A DNA stretch of 64,000 nt from JAFAMS01 sp963715815 (GCA_963715815.1 OY970278.1:3210131-3274130), one strand, 5' to 3'; shown: positions 15,324 to 24,680, counted from the stretch's first letter. Program-made: numbers and translations. Notes: a model not told the origin generated them from the sequence alone.

Positions 15324-16667
15324 ATGCTCGCCACGTCGTCGGAATCGATCTCGCAGAAGCACGCTCGCTACGTTCTTTCCCCCTGGGTCGCCCAAAAAGG
15401 CGCGCCGCCGCCGGTAATCGTGCGGGCGCGCGGCTCGACGCTCTACGATGCCGACGGTAAAGAGTACATCGATATGACGGCCGGACTTGTCGCCGTCAAT
15501 CTGGGGCACGGCAACAGCCGGGTCATCGATGCTATTAAGGAACAAGCGGAGCGCGTCGCGTTCTCGCCGCCGAGCTGGGCGAATGATAAACGCGCCGAAC
15601 TTGCCGAGCGCCTCGTGGAATTGGTTGGATGGCCGAACGGCGGGCGCGTCCTCTTTACGACTGGCGGCGCAGACGCGATCGACGACGTCAGCAAGATCAT
15701 GCGACTGGTGAGCGGACGCAGCAAGATTCTGACCGCGTACCGCTCGTTCCACGGCTCGACCGCCGGCGCGGGTTCGCTGACCGGTGAGAGCCGCCGTTGG
15801 GCCGCGGAGCCCGGTGTTCCCGGCGTCGTTCATTTCTTCGCACCGTATCCGTATCGCAGCCCGTTCTCGACGAACGATCCGAACGAAGAAACGAAGCGCG
15901 CGCTCGAGCATCTCGAGTTGGTTCTAGCCTACGAAGATCCGCAGCGTGTCGCGGCGATTCTGATCGAGCCCATCGTCGGCAGCAACGGAATCATCGTCTA
16001 TCCTGACGGTTATCTCGCCGGACTGCGCAAGGTTTGCGACAAGTATGGGATCGCGCTCATCTTCGATGAAGTCATGACCGGATTCGGACGAACCGGCGCC
16101 CCATTCGCCGCACATCGTTTCGGCGTCATGCCGGATGCAATCGTGTTTGCGAAGGGCGTCACGTCCGCATACGTCCCACTCGGCGGCGTCATTCTACGCG
16201 AAGAGCTCGCGAAACACTTCGATACGAACGTGCTCTGGGCGGGACACACCTATTCGGGCCACCCGCTCGCAATGGCAGCCGGACTCGCAACGCTCGACGC
16301 ATATCGCGACGAAAACGTCTTCGAAAAAGCGCGTGCGCTCGAAGGCCCGCTGCGTAAAGGTCTCGACGAGTTGGCGCGCACGCACAAATCGGTCGGCGAC
16401 GTTCGTGGCGTCGGGGCGTTCTTCGCGCTCGAGCTGGTGAAGGATCGGACGACACGCGAACCGGTCGTGCCGTGGCAGAGCTCGCAACCAAGCGCGATGT
16501 CGGCGTTCAATGCCGGCTTGCGTGAACGCGGTGCATGGGTTCTGGTGCGCTACAACTTCGCTGCGATCGCGCCGCCGCTGACGATCGATAAATCCGAGCT
16601 GGAGCGCGGCTTCGAAGCGCTCGACGGCGCGCTCGGCGATCTCGATAAGGCGCTCGCAAGCGCATGA
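15324..16667 (+). CDS. Class III PLP aminotransferase (omega-amino acid / beta-alanine type)
   Basis: 447 residues from the ATG at 15324 behind GGAGGT. PLP fold-type I class III: N-L-G-H-G-N at the start, E-V-M-T-G-F-G-R-T-G in the cofactor region and the Schiff-base Lys277 in F-A-K-G-V-T-S-A-Y-V-P-L-G-G. The T-S-A-Y-V-P-L-G-G form is typical of the branch with taurine- and beta-alanine:pyruvate transaminases. Because the next gene encodes a CoA-acylating semialdehyde dehydrogenase, it probably turns an omega-amino acid into a semialdehyde. Overlaps the next gene by ATGA. Exact substrate not determined. Confidence 0.9.
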   Translation: MLATSSESISQKHARYVLSPWVAQKGAPPPVIVRARGSTLYDADGKEYIDMTAGLVAVNLGHGNSRVIDAIKEQAERVAFSPPSWANDKRAELAERLVELVGWPNGGRVLFTTGGADAIDDVSKIMRLVSGRSKILTAYRSFHGSTAGAGSLTGESRRWAAEPGVPGVVHFFAPYPYRSPFSTNDPNEETKRALEHLELVLAYEDPQRVAAILIEPIVGSNGIIVYPDGYLAGLRKVCDKYGIALIFDEVMTGFGRTGAPFAAHRFGVMPDAIVFAKGVTSAYVPLGGVILREELAKHFDTNVLWAGHTYSGHPLAMAAGLATLDAYRDENVFEKARALEGPLRKGLDELARTHKSVGDVRGVGAFFALELVKDRTTREPVVPWQSSQPSAMSAFNAGLRERGAWVLVRYNFAAIAPPLTIDKSELERGFEALDGALGDLDKALASA

Positions 16668-18070
16668 CTGCCGCCACGAGCGTGGCAAGCCCCGAAATCG
16701 TCGTCACCAATCCCGCGAACGGCAAAGAGCTCGGGCGCGTCACGCGCGCGGACGCTGCAGCCGTCGATCGCGCAGTTCGTAACGCGGCGAAAGCCTTTTC
16801 CTCGTGGAGCCAGATTCCGGTCGTCGAACGCGCGCGCCGTTTCTTTAAGCTCCAAGTGTTCTTGGATGAGCACTTGGACGAGCTTGCGACGCTGGTCGCA
16901 AACGAGAACGGCAAAATGTTCGCGGATGCGCGCGGCGAGGTGCGACGCGGGATCGAGTGCGTCGAGTTCGCGTGCGGGATGCCGACGCTGCTCATGGGCG
17001 ATTCGCTCGAGGGAATCGCGCGCGGAATCGACTCGCACACGATCCGTCAACCGCTCGGTGTCTGCGTCGGCATCACGCCTTTCAACTTCCCGGCCATGAT
17101 CCCGTCGTGGATGTTCCCGATTGCGATCGCGGCCGGCAACACGTTCATCGTCAAACCATCCCCACAAACACCGCTCTCGGCCGAACGTCTCTTGCACTTC
17201 TTCAACCAGTGCGGATTCCCGGAGCACGTGCTGCAAGTCGTGCACGGCGATGGGGATGTCGTTGAATCCTTGATCGAGCACGAGCTAACTGCGGCAGTCT
17301 CATTCGTCGGAAGCTCAACGATCGCGCGGCGCGTTCAAGCGCTCGCTATCGAGCACCACAAACGCGTGACCGCCCTCGGCGGGGCGAAAAACTTTTTGAT
17401 CGTGATGCCGGACGGCGTTAACGAAGCGACGCTCGACGGAATCCTCGGCTCCGCATTCGGCGCCGCGGGTGAACGTTGTTTGGCGGGATCAGTCGTCATC
17501 GCGGTCGGTGAGGCCGGTGATGCGCTCCTACCGATGTTGCAAAACGCGACGGCCAAGATGAAAGTCGCGGCCTGGGATACGGATGGCGCGCAGATGGGTC
17601 CGGTTATTTCGGACCAAGCGAAATCGCGGATCGTCGGCTACATCGAGAACGGTTTGCGAACGAGTGAGCTCGTCGCCGACGGGCGCAAGAACGTACCGTC
17701 CGAAGGGAGTTTCGTAGGTCCGACGATCTTCGACCACGTCGATCCGGCATCACCGCTTGCGCGCGATGAGATCTTTGGGCCAGTTCTCTCGATCGTGCGC
17801 GTCCCGACGCTCGAAGCTGCGATCGAGCTTGCGAATCGTTCCGCATACGGCAATGCTTCGTCGATCTTCACGCAAAGCGGCGGCGCCGCGCAAACCTTTG
17901 CCCATTCGATTCAGGCCGGCATGATCGGCATCAACGTCGGCGTCGCTGCGCCGATGGCGTTCTTCCCGTTCGGCGGAGTCAAAGAATCGATTTTCGGCGA
18001 CATGCGTATGCACGGCAAAGACGGCGTCGCTTTCTACACACAACAAAAAGTCGTCATCTCCCGCTGGTGA
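16664..18070 (+). CDS. mmsA: CoA-acylating (methyl)malonate-semialdehyde dehydrogenase
   Basis: 468 residues of the aldehyde dehydrogenase superfamily. Diagnostic MmsA features are Q-P-L-G-V-C-V-G-I-T-P-F-N-F-P-A-M-I, catalytic Cys272 in G-A-A-G-E-R-C-L-A-G, and a C-terminal F-F-P-F-G-G-V-K-E-S. Uses NAD+ and CoA to turn malonate semialdehyde into acetyl-CoA, or methylmalonate semialdehyde into propionyl-CoA, with loss of CO2. Paired with the aminotransferase it forms a beta-alanine- or beta-aminoisobutyrate-like degradation route. Gene ends overlap on both sides (ATGA and GTGA). Confidence 0.92.
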   Translation: MTAATSVASPEIVVTNPANGKELGRVTRADAAAVDRAVRNAAKAFSSWSQIPVVERARRFFKLQVFLDEHLDELATLVANENGKMFADARGEVRRGIECVEFACGMPTLLMGDSLEGIARGIDSHTIRQPLGVCVGITPFNFPAMIPSWMFPIAIAAGNTFIVKPSPQTPLSAERLLHFFNQCGFPEHVLQVVHGDGDVVESLIEHELTAAVSFVGSSTIARRVQALAIEHHKRVTALGGAKNFLIVMPDGVNEATLDGILGSAFGAAGERCLAGSVVIAVGEAGDALLPMLQNATAKMKVAAWDTDGAQMGPVISDQAKSRIVGYIENGLRTSELVADGRKNVPSEGSFVGPTIFDHVDPASPLARDEIFGPVLSIVRVPTLEAAIELANRSAYGNASSIFTQSGGAAQTFAHSIQAGMIGINVGVAAPMAFFPFGGVKESIFGDMRMHGKDGVAFYTQQKVVISRW

Positions 18071-19680
18071 ACTCGAGCCGGCTTCGCCTTTTCGCTGCGC
18101 GCCGGATCGTCGCGCAAGATCGCCGCATCGAACCAGAAGCGTTCGTGACCTTCGGTGAGTGGATCATCGACTCGGGAGGCTTCACGCTTCTGCAAGACCG
18201 TTATCCGCGGGCGGAACTTGTCGAGCTCGACGGCGTCGTCGTTCCCGGATTCAACGACGCGCACGCGCATCTCGCGATGGCGGCCGAGGATCTTTTGCAC
18301 CTCGACTTCTCGATCAAATCCGTCCACTCGCTCGCGGAAATCAAAGCGCGTATCCGCGCGGAAGCCGCAAATCGTCCGACATCCGAGTGGATTCGCGGTA
18401 GCCGCTACGACGATGCGAAGATGTCGGAGGGGCGGGTTCTTTCGCGGGCCGATCTCGATGAAGTCGCACCCGATCATCCCGTCCTCGTCCTGCAAGTCGC
18501 CGGACACTGGGGTGTCGTGAACTCGCGCGCGCTCGCGCTCGGTGGCGTGGACGAGTCGACGGAGCCACCGCAGGGCGGCGCATTCGGACGCGATGCTGCC
18601 GGAAAGCTCAACGGCGTTCTTTACGAACAAGCGATCTTCAACTTCGCCTACTCATCGGTCGCGCAAGGCGGGGCGAGCGTTGCGCCGGCGAGCACGGACG
18701 CTGAACGTCTGCACGGACTCAATCGCGCACAAACGATGTTCTTCTCAGCCGGTATCACGTCGATGGGCGATGCGCTTTGCGGCCCGGCGGATATTGCGCT
18801 CTTTGCGGAAGCCGAGCGTCTCGGCGATCTCAAGCTGCGACTGAACGCCATGCTCGCGGTCGATCACTACGAAAAGCTGCAAGATATCGGCGTACGCACC
18901 GGCTTCGGCAACACCCACTTGCGGATTGGCGGGATCAAATCGTTCGTCGACGGCGCGATCGGAGGCCGGACGTGTCTGTTGGCCGACCCCTTCGAAGGGA
19001 CCGATTATCACGGAATGCAGACCACGCCTACTGACGAGTTGCGCGACATCGTTCGGCGCAATCAATCGGACGGCAATCGCCTATGCGTCCACTGCAACGG
19101 CGATCGCGCGCTCGAGATTCTGCTCGACGCCTTTGAAAGCGCCGCCGATGAATTCCCGCGGCCGGGACTACGGCATCGCATCGAACACTGCAGCGTCGTC
19201 ACCGAAGAGATCCTGCAACGCATCAAGCGTTTGGATGCCTGCGCGATCCCGTTCGCCGGTTATGTCGCGTATCACGGCAGCAAACTGATCGAATGGTACG
19301 GCGAGAAACGGCTGTCGCGGATGTTCGCGCACAGCTGGTTTCTGCGCGAAGGGATCACGGTGGCGGGATCGAGCGACTATCCGTGCGGACCGTTCGAGCC
19401 GCTCTACGGCATGCAGAGTATGGTCACGCGGCGCGCAGATGACGGTCCCGAGCTCGGCGCAAATCAGTGCGTGAGCCCCGAAGAAGCGCTTGCGATCTAC
19501 ACACTTGGCTCCGCCGAAGCTGCCGGCGACCGCGGAATAAAGGGCCGGCTCGCGCCCGGGTATCTCGCCGATTTCGTCCTGCTCGAAGACGATCCGCTGA
19601 CTGCCGCGCCCTCCCGCATCGCGTCGATTCCGATCAGAGCAACGTATGTGGGCGCCGAAAGGGTCTGGTCGAGCGACTAG
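18067..19680 (+). CDS. YtcJ-like amidohydrolase (amidohydrolase family 3)
   Basis: 537 residues, GTG start overlapping the previous stop. Metal ligands are visible as G-F-N-D-A-H-A-H near residue 60, H in L-C-V-H-C-N-G-D, H in R-I-E-H-C and a late Asp in G-S-S-D-Y-P. This is the YtcJ/AepA-like branch of TIM-barrel amidohydrolases, which act on N-substituted amines and amides. In the operon it could release an amine that the aminotransferase then uses (inference). No signal peptide, so cytoplasmic, after uptake by the following ABC transporter. Confidence 0.88.
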   Translation: MNSSRLRLFAARRIVAQDRRIEPEAFVTFGEWIIDSGGFTLLQDRYPRAELVELDGVVVPGFNDAHAHLAMAAEDLLHLDFSIKSVHSLAEIKARIRAEAANRPTSEWIRGSRYDDAKMSEGRVLSRADLDEVAPDHPVLVLQVAGHWGVVNSRALALGGVDESTEPPQGGAFGRDAAGKLNGVLYEQAIFNFAYSSVAQGGASVAPASTDAERLHGLNRAQTMFFSAGITSMGDALCGPADIALFAEAERLGDLKLRLNAMLAVDHYEKLQDIGVRTGFGNTHLRIGGIKSFVDGAIGGRTCLLADPFEGTDYHGMQTTPTDELRDIVRRNQSDGNRLCVHCNGDRALEILLDAFESAADEFPRPGLRHRIEHCSVVTEEILQRIKRLDACAIPFAGYVAYHGSKLIEWYGEKRLSRMFAHSWFLREGITVAGSSDYPCGPFEPLYGMQSMVTRRADDGPELGANQCVSPEEALAIYTLGSAEAAGDRGIKGRLAPGYLADFVLLEDDPLTAAPSRIASIPIRATYVGAERVWSSD

Positions 19681-19717
19681 GAACAGCTTTCGTCCGCTGT
19701 TTGAAGGAGGGGCTTTC

Positions 19718-21037
19718 ATGGCGCGTCTTGACCGACGGACGTTTCTCGAACTTTCTGCTGCCGGTATCGGGGCAGCAACCGCAACCGGTCTTCCCGCGGA
19801 AGCAATTGCGGCCGCCGAGGCTTCACCATTCAAACCCGAAAAGGGCGCACAGCTGCAGCTCTTGCGTTGGACGGAATTCGTCAAGGGCGATCGCACCGCG
19901 TGGGAAGAGAATACCAAGAAGTTTACGCAGCTGACCGGCGTCCCGGTGCAAACTCAGTGGTTGAATTGGCCGGATGTTTCGCCGAAAGCCGCACTCGCCG
20001 CGCAGATCAACTCCGGACCCGATCTCATCATGGGCTGGAACAGCGACGCGTATCTCTATCCGGATAAGCTCGTCGACGTCAGCGACCTCGTCGATTACAT
20101 TCAAAAGAAATCAGGTTACGTTTACCCCGTCGCGCGTTCGTATTGTTACCACGACACGCTCAAGCGTTGGATCAGCGTTCCGATCGGCGTTCCCGGCAAT
20201 GCCATGGCGTATCGCAAGGACTGGATGGAGCAAGCCGGCTTTCAGAGTTTCCCGACCGACATGGACGGAATGCTCGCCCTTGCGCGAGCGATGAAGAAAC
20301 AGGGACACCCGTGCGGCTTCTCCCTCGGTCATGCAGTCGGCGACAGTCAGGGCTGGTCGCATTGGAATCTGTGGGGACACGGCGGACGTCAAGTAAACGC
20401 CGATAGTTCTCCGGCAATCGTATCTGCAGAGACGCTCTCATCGATCGAATACGCGCAGCAGCTCTTCGAGACGATGATCGACGGCGTTGCGTCTTGGGGC
20501 GATCCAAACAACAATCAGGCATTCCTCGCCGGCCAGATTTCACTAACGATGAACGGTATCAGCATCTGGTACGTCGCCAAAGCACAGTATCCGAAACTCT
20601 TCCCGGTGACGTACAATGCGCTTCCGCCGCTCGGGCCGATCAAGCAGCGCACGCAATTCAGCACGTTCACGCACGCCTACATTTGGAAGTACAGCAAATA
20701 TCCGAACGCTGCCAAGGAATATTTGCGGTTCATGCTCGATCGAGCGCAGGCGGGTAAGTGGGTGACCGACATGATCGGCTATATCACCCCCGCATATCGC
20801 GGCTTTTCGAGCCTTCCGGTTTGGACCTCCGACCCGAATGTCACGCCCTACCGCGACGTGCTCGACGGCGCGCGTTTCGACGGCTGGCCCGGCGTTCCCG
20901 GACGCGCTGCAGCGCAAGCTACGGATCAGTTCGTGCTGATCGACATGTACGCCGACGTCTGCATCAACAAGATGGCGCCGCGCGCTGCTATGCAAAAAGC
21001 AGAAAACAGACTCACGCAAATCTACAAACAGGCGTAG
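19718..21037 (+). CDS. ABC transporter substrate-binding protein, family 1 (carbohydrate/amine type), Tat-like signal
   Basis: 439 residues from ATG 19718 after AAGGAGG. The N-terminus R-L-D-R-R-T-F-L-E-L-S-A-A-G is a twin-arginine type signal. The mature body has the family 1 solute-binding pattern (W-P-D-V-S-P-K-A-A-L-A-A, G-P-D-L-I-M-G-W-N) with many surface tryptophans. It captures a sugar-like or polyamine-like solute outside the inner membrane and hands it to the two following permeases. It lies in the same operon as the aminotransferase, dehydrogenase and amidohydrolase, so the cargo is probably what those enzymes degrade. Confidence 0.9.
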   Translation: MARLDRRTFLELSAAGIGAATATGLPAEAIAAAEASPFKPEKGAQLQLLRWTEFVKGDRTAWEENTKKFTQLTGVPVQTQWLNWPDVSPKAALAAQINSGPDLIMGWNSDAYLYPDKLVDVSDLVDYIQKKSGYVYPVARSYCYHDTLKRWISVPIGVPGNAMAYRKDWMEQAGFQSFPTDMDGMLALARAMKKQGHPCGFSLGHAVGDSQGWSHWNLWGHGGRQVNADSSPAIVSAETLSSIEYAQQLFETMIDGVASWGDPNNNQAFLAGQISLTMNGISIWYVAKAQYPKLFPVTYNALPPLGPIKQRTQFSTFTHAYIWKYSKYPNAAKEYLRFMLDRAQAGKWVTDMIGYITPAYRGFSSLPVWTSDPNVTPYRDVLDGARFDGWPGVPGRAAAQATDQFVLIDMYADVCINKMAPRAAMQKAENRLTQIYKQA

Positions 21038-21039
21038 CC

Positions 21040-21924
21040 CTGCTCCGGCGTCTCGACTCGCCGCCCGTTCTCGGGCTCATCCTCATCGTGCCGGCCGTCC
21101 TAATTTTGGGCGGCCTGCTCGCATATCCGCTGTTGCTCGGCGTTTGGTTGAGCCTGACGAATACGGTGCTCGGGACACCGGGTCAGTTCATCGGATTCCA
21201 GAACTACATCGACCTCATCTCCGATCCGACGTATCGCGGCGCGGCGATGTTCTCAATAGCCTACACCTTCTTCGCAGAGATCGGGAAGGTCAGCCTCGGA
21301 CTGATCCTGGCGCTTATCGTCAACCAGAAGTTCGCCGGATATCGTATCGCGCGCGCGATGATGCTGATGCCATACGTCGCGCCGACGGTTCTCAGCGCAT
21401 TGGCGTGGCTATGGCTCTTCGATCCGCAGTTCAGCGCTATTAGCTGGCTGCTGCTGAAGATCCACCTCATCCACGCGCCGATCAATTTCGTCGGTTCGCC
21501 GACGCACGCTCAGATTTCGGTGATCGTCGTGAACATCTGGCGTGGACTTCCGTACTTTGCAATCGGCTATCTTGCCGGATTGCAAGGCATCAACAAGGAT
21601 CTGCTCGAGGCGGCCTCCATCGACGGCGCGTCGGCGTGGCAATCATTCTGGCGCATCACGTGGCCGCTGCTCTTACCGGTAACGACGATTCTCGTCTCGT
21701 TCTCGGCAATCTTCACGCTGACGGATTTTCAGTTGATCTGGACGATCACGCGCGGCGGACCAACTGACGCGACGCAAGTGTTCACTACGCTCGCCTATCA
21801 GCGCGCGATAACGGGCGGGTCGCTAGGACAAGGCGCAGCCGTTGCCATCTCGCCGATCGTCTTCATGATAATCTTCGCATGGTTCGTCGTGCGCTCAGTG
21901 CGTGAGGAGCGGGCGACCACATGA
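21040..21924 (+). CDS. ABC transporter permease 1 (sugar/MalF-UgpA type), probable CTG start
   Basis: 294 residues with six membrane segments; the EAA loop reads L-L-E-A-A-S-I-D-G-A-S-A-W. The frame upstream has no ATG, GTG or TTG close to the natural N-terminus. The first canonical start downstream (GTG inside L-I-V-P-A) would delete half of helix 1. CTG at 21040, two bases after the TAG stop of the binding-protein gene, gives the normal N-terminus L-L-R-R-L-D-S-P-P-V-L-G-L-I. It overlaps the second permease by ATGA. Confidence 0.87.
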   Translation: MLRRLDSPPVLGLILIVPAVLILGGLLAYPLLLGVWLSLTNTVLGTPGQFIGFQNYIDLISDPTYRGAAMFSIAYTFFAEIGKVSLGLILALIVNQKFAGYRIARAMMLMPYVAPTVLSALAWLWLFDPQFSAISWLLLKIHLIHAPINFVGSPTHAQISVIVVNIWRGLPYFAIGYLAGLQGINKDLLEAASIDGASAWQSFWRITWPLLLPVTTILVSFSAIFTLTDFQLIWTITRGGPTDATQVFTTLAYQRAITGGSLGQGAAVAISPIVFMIIFAWFVVRSVREERATT

Positions 21925-22745
21925 ATCGCGCACGCGCGCTACGGATTTACGTGCCGCTGGCCTTCTACGCGGTCTTCTTGCTTCTGCCGTTTTACTGGAT
22001 GCTCGTCACTTCATTCAAGGAAAACCAGGAGCTGCTCGTTACGCCCAACCCGTTCCTGATCTATCACTGGACGCTCGAGCACGTCGTCAATCTCCTGACG
22101 CAAACGCGATATCTTGCCTGGTTCGGCAACACGCTGTTTCTTTCGATCGGCGCAATGCTACTGAGCGTCGCCGTCTCGTACATCACCGCATACGCAATCA
22201 TTCGGCTGCGTTTTCCGGGGAGCCAGGCGTTCGGAACGGCGATCTTTCTCGCGTACATCGTCCCGCCGGCGATCTTGTTCATCCCGCTTGCGACCGTCCT
22301 CATCCAACTTCACTGGTTCGACAAGTTGTGGGCGCTGATCCCGATCTACGCGACGTTCTTGATCCCATTCTGCACTTGGGTGCTGATCGGTTTTCTGAAG
22401 CAGATACCGCGCGAGCTCGAAGAGGCAGCGCGCGTCGATGGCGCGAGCAACCTGATGATCATGTGGCGAATCATCTTCCCGATTGCCATACCGGGCGTGA
22501 TCACATCGGCGATCTTCTCGTTCACGTTGTCGTGGAACGAATATCTTTACGCGCTTGTGTACATGTCGTCGCCCGAAAACAAGACCGTCTCTGTCGGGAT
22601 GACGTCGGAGCTGATCAGCGGTGACGTCTTTCAGTGGGGCCAATTGATGGCCGGTGCGTTGATCGGGATCATCCCGGCGCTGTTAGCGTATTTCTTCTTT
22701 GCAGAATATTACGTCGCCGGGATGTCCGGATCACTTAAGGACTAG
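21921..22745 (+). CDS. ABC transporter permease 2 (sugar/MalG-UgpE type)
   Basis: 274 residues, six membrane helices, EAA loop E-L-E-E-A-A-R-V-D-G-A-S-N-L and the terminal G-L/S-L-K-D ending common in MalG-like proteins. Forms the membrane channel with permease 1. No ATPase gene follows; the UgpC/MalK-like ATPase at 37205 is the most likely energiser in this window. Converges with the Met-rich gene, ends overlapping by 4 bases. Confidence 0.92.
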   Translation: MNRARALRIYVPLAFYAVFLLLPFYWMLVTSFKENQELLVTPNPFLIYHWTLEHVVNLLTQTRYLAWFGNTLFLSIGAMLLSVAVSYITAYAIIRLRFPGSQAFGTAIFLAYIVPPAILFIPLATVLIQLHWFDKLWALIPIYATFLIPFCTWVLIGFLKQIPRELEEAARVDGASNLMIMWRIIFPIAIPGVITSAIFSFTLSWNEYLYALVYMSSPENKTVSVGMTSELISGDVFQWGQLMAGALIGIIPALLAYFFFAEYYVAGMSGSLKD

Positions 22746-23098
22746 GCTCCGCCGAAGATCCCGCCCCAGGCCTTGTATTGCGAATCCGCGTGGTGCATCG
22801 ATTCTTTGGCCATTCCCATGGTCTTCGAATCCTTGCCGCACTTCATCTCCCACGCGCTCATGTCGCGCTGATCTTTTGACATCATCATCATCGCGTGCGC
22901 GTAATCTTTATCCATATCGCCGCTGCTCTGCATCGACGACATTCTGTCGGCCATTTTCGCCATGGCCGCGTGCATCCCATCGGACGAGCAACCCGCCATC
23001 GAATGCATCGAGTTCATGGTTTGCTGCGCCACTACGGGCGCGGCGAGGCAGGCAAAGCCAAGCGCCAGCACCGGCGCCACGAGAAACTTAGCAAACAT
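22742..23098 (-). CDS. Exported Met-rich DUF305-like protein
   Basis: 118 residues: a signal peptide ending P-V-V-A-Q-Q and a mature domain with 18 methionines. The segment Y-A-H-A-M-M-M-M-S-K-D-Q-R-D-M-S-A-W-E aligns by pattern with the DUF305 core (M-x-x-H-H-x-x-A-x-x-M-A), but the paired histidines are replaced by Met/Ser. G-K-D, the helix after it and M-H-H-A-D are kept. Met-rich periplasmic proteins often bind Cu(I) or Ag(I), so metal handling is my best guess. No other copper genes lie nearby. Confidence 0.7.
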   Translation of the reverse strand: MFAKFLVAPVLALGFACLAAPVVAQQTMNSMHSMAGCSSDGMHAAMAKMADRMSSMQSSGDMDKDYAHAMMMMSKDQRDMSAWEMKCGKDSKTMGMAKESMHHADSQYKAWGGIFGGA

Positions 23099-23413
23099 AA
23101 TAAGTTTAATCTCCCTCAGAGATGTAATGTGAGAACGTACTGTCCTGGGGGTAGGCTACGCAAAAAAGCGGCCCGCGTCGGTAAGCGCGCCTACTCTCCG
23201 CCTTCGTAAGCTAGCCTACAGTTCGCCTGAGATCGAAGGCGGTAAGCTGCGTACATGAGCATCGCAGCAGTAGGTTCCTGATCGGGACCCTCGGCGGCTA
23301 GTTGGGTCGCCCCTTCCGAGATCGCAATCCATGCGGCAGCGCCAAAACCGACGGGCGTCATTGCAGCCGCACCCCAAGAGGGTCTGGGAGCCAATATAGA
23401 CGCTTACGCATGA
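23099..23413. other. Intergenic region upstream of MFS transporter, possible small ORF
   Basis: 315 bases between two divergently read genes. No RNA gene or terminator recognised. A minus-strand reading frame (ATG at 23361 to 23191, 56 residues, Ala-rich, ending C-R-L-A-Y-E-G-G-E) has no clear ribosome-binding site and no family resemblance; I do not call it as a gene. A run of A residues near 23160-23166 followed by GC-rich sequence is not a convincing hairpin terminator. Confidence 0.35.
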
Positions 23414-24676
23414 GTGCGCGTCCCGCCGGCTCTGACCGCGACCTTTGCGAGCTTACAACGACACCGGAACTATAGGCTTTATTTCTACGGCCAGCTGATC
23501 TCGCAGATCGGCACCTGGCTGCAGAACGCGGCGCAAGCCTGGCTCGTCCTCGATCTCACGCACTCGGCGCAAGCCGTGGGCGTGATGGGCTTTTGCCTCT
23601 ACGGGCCGTACGCTCTCCTGGGCCTTTTCGGCGGCGCGCTCGCCGACCGTCTCGACCGCAAACGGACGATGATCGTGACGCAAAGCGCGCTCGCAGTCGC
23701 GGCTGCAGTCCTCGCGCTGGTGGTTGTCTTTCGCGTCGATCGCGTATGGGTCGTCGACTTGCTTGCAGCCGTGCGCGGGACCGTGCTCGTGCTGAACAAC
23801 CCCAGCCGTCAAGCGCTGATGGTACAGATCGTCGGACGCCGCGAGCTTGCGAACGCGATCGCCCTCAACTCGAGTCTCAACAATGCGACGCGCATCATTG
23901 GTCCCGCAATCGCCGGCGTGATGATCGCGGCGGTTGGAACGGCTGCGTGCTTTGCTTTGAACGCGATCAGCTTCATCCCGGTCATCGTCGCAATCGCGTT
24001 GATGCGGCGCTCGGAGTTTCATACGCGCGCGCGGCGCCCGGCGCAAGTCAAGTCGTTCCGCGCCGCGATCGTTGAGGGTTTGCGATACGCGCGGCGCCGC
24101 AAGACGATCGCGATCGCGCTCGCGATGCTGTTCGTTATCTCGCTGACCGCGATCAACTTCAACGTTCTGTTGCCCATTCTCGCCCGGCAAACGCTGCACG
24201 GCGGCGCCGAGGTGTATGGCTTGATCACGGCGTGTTTCGGTCTCGGTGCGCTCGTCGGAGCATTGTTCACGGCGGCGCGCGCCAAAGCGGCGCCAGTGAT
24301 CCTGCTCGCAGCCGCCGCCGGCTTCGGCGTGATGCAATTCGTGACCGCGCCTCAAACAAACACGCTCGTCGTCGGAGCCTCGCTCTTCGTCATGGGCATC
24401 TTCTATACGACATACACGGCGACGACAAACGCGCTCGTCCAGCTCGCGACGCCCGAGTTCTTGCAGGGCCGTATCGCCGGGCTCTATTCGTATCTCTTCT
24501 TGGCATCCGGGCCGATCGGATCGTTGCTCGTCGGATGGATCTGCGAACGCGGAGGAACGAACGTGATGTTCGAGGTTGCCGGCGCCTCAACGCTCGCGAT
24601 TACGTTCGTCGGCATCCTTGCGCGGCCGTGGCCGATGCCTTCAGGGTTACGGTCCGCACCGCGTCGTAGAGCGTAG
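23414..24676 (+). CDS. MFS transporter (DHA3/EntS-like exporter)
   Basis: 420 residues from GTG 23414. Twelve-helix MFS with N-terminal F-A-S-L-Q-R-H-R-N-Y-R-L-Y-F, G-T-W-L-Q-N-A-A-Q-A-W-L and G-A-L-A-D-R-L-D-R-K-R, as in the EntS/MefA-like (DHA3) group of efflux pumps for siderophores or drugs. Followed after only 4 bases by the Liv-type permease operon, so it may be co-transcribed with it. Confidence 0.88.
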   Translation: MRVPPALTATFASLQRHRNYRLYFYGQLISQIGTWLQNAAQAWLVLDLTHSAQAVGVMGFCLYGPYALLGLFGGALADRLDRKRTMIVTQSALAVAAAVLALVVVFRVDRVWVVDLLAAVRGTVLVLNNPSRQALMVQIVGRRELANAIALNSSLNNATRIIGPAIAGVMIAAVGTAACFALNAISFIPVIVAIALMRRSEFHTRARRPAQVKSFRAAIVEGLRYARRRKTIAIALAMLFVISLTAINFNVLLPILARQTLHGGAEVYGLITACFGLGALVGALFTAARAKAAPVILLAAAAGFGVMQFVTAPQTNTLVVGASLFVMGIFYTTYTATTNALVQLATPEFLQGRIAGLYSYLFLASGPIGSLLVGWICERGGTNVMFEVAGASTLAITFVGILARPWPMPSGLRSAPRRRA

Positions 24677-24680
24677 CACC

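Noticed and set aside
23191..23394. Small minus-strand open frame before the MFS exporter gene
   Set aside because: No convincing start signal or homology; described in the intergenic entry instead.
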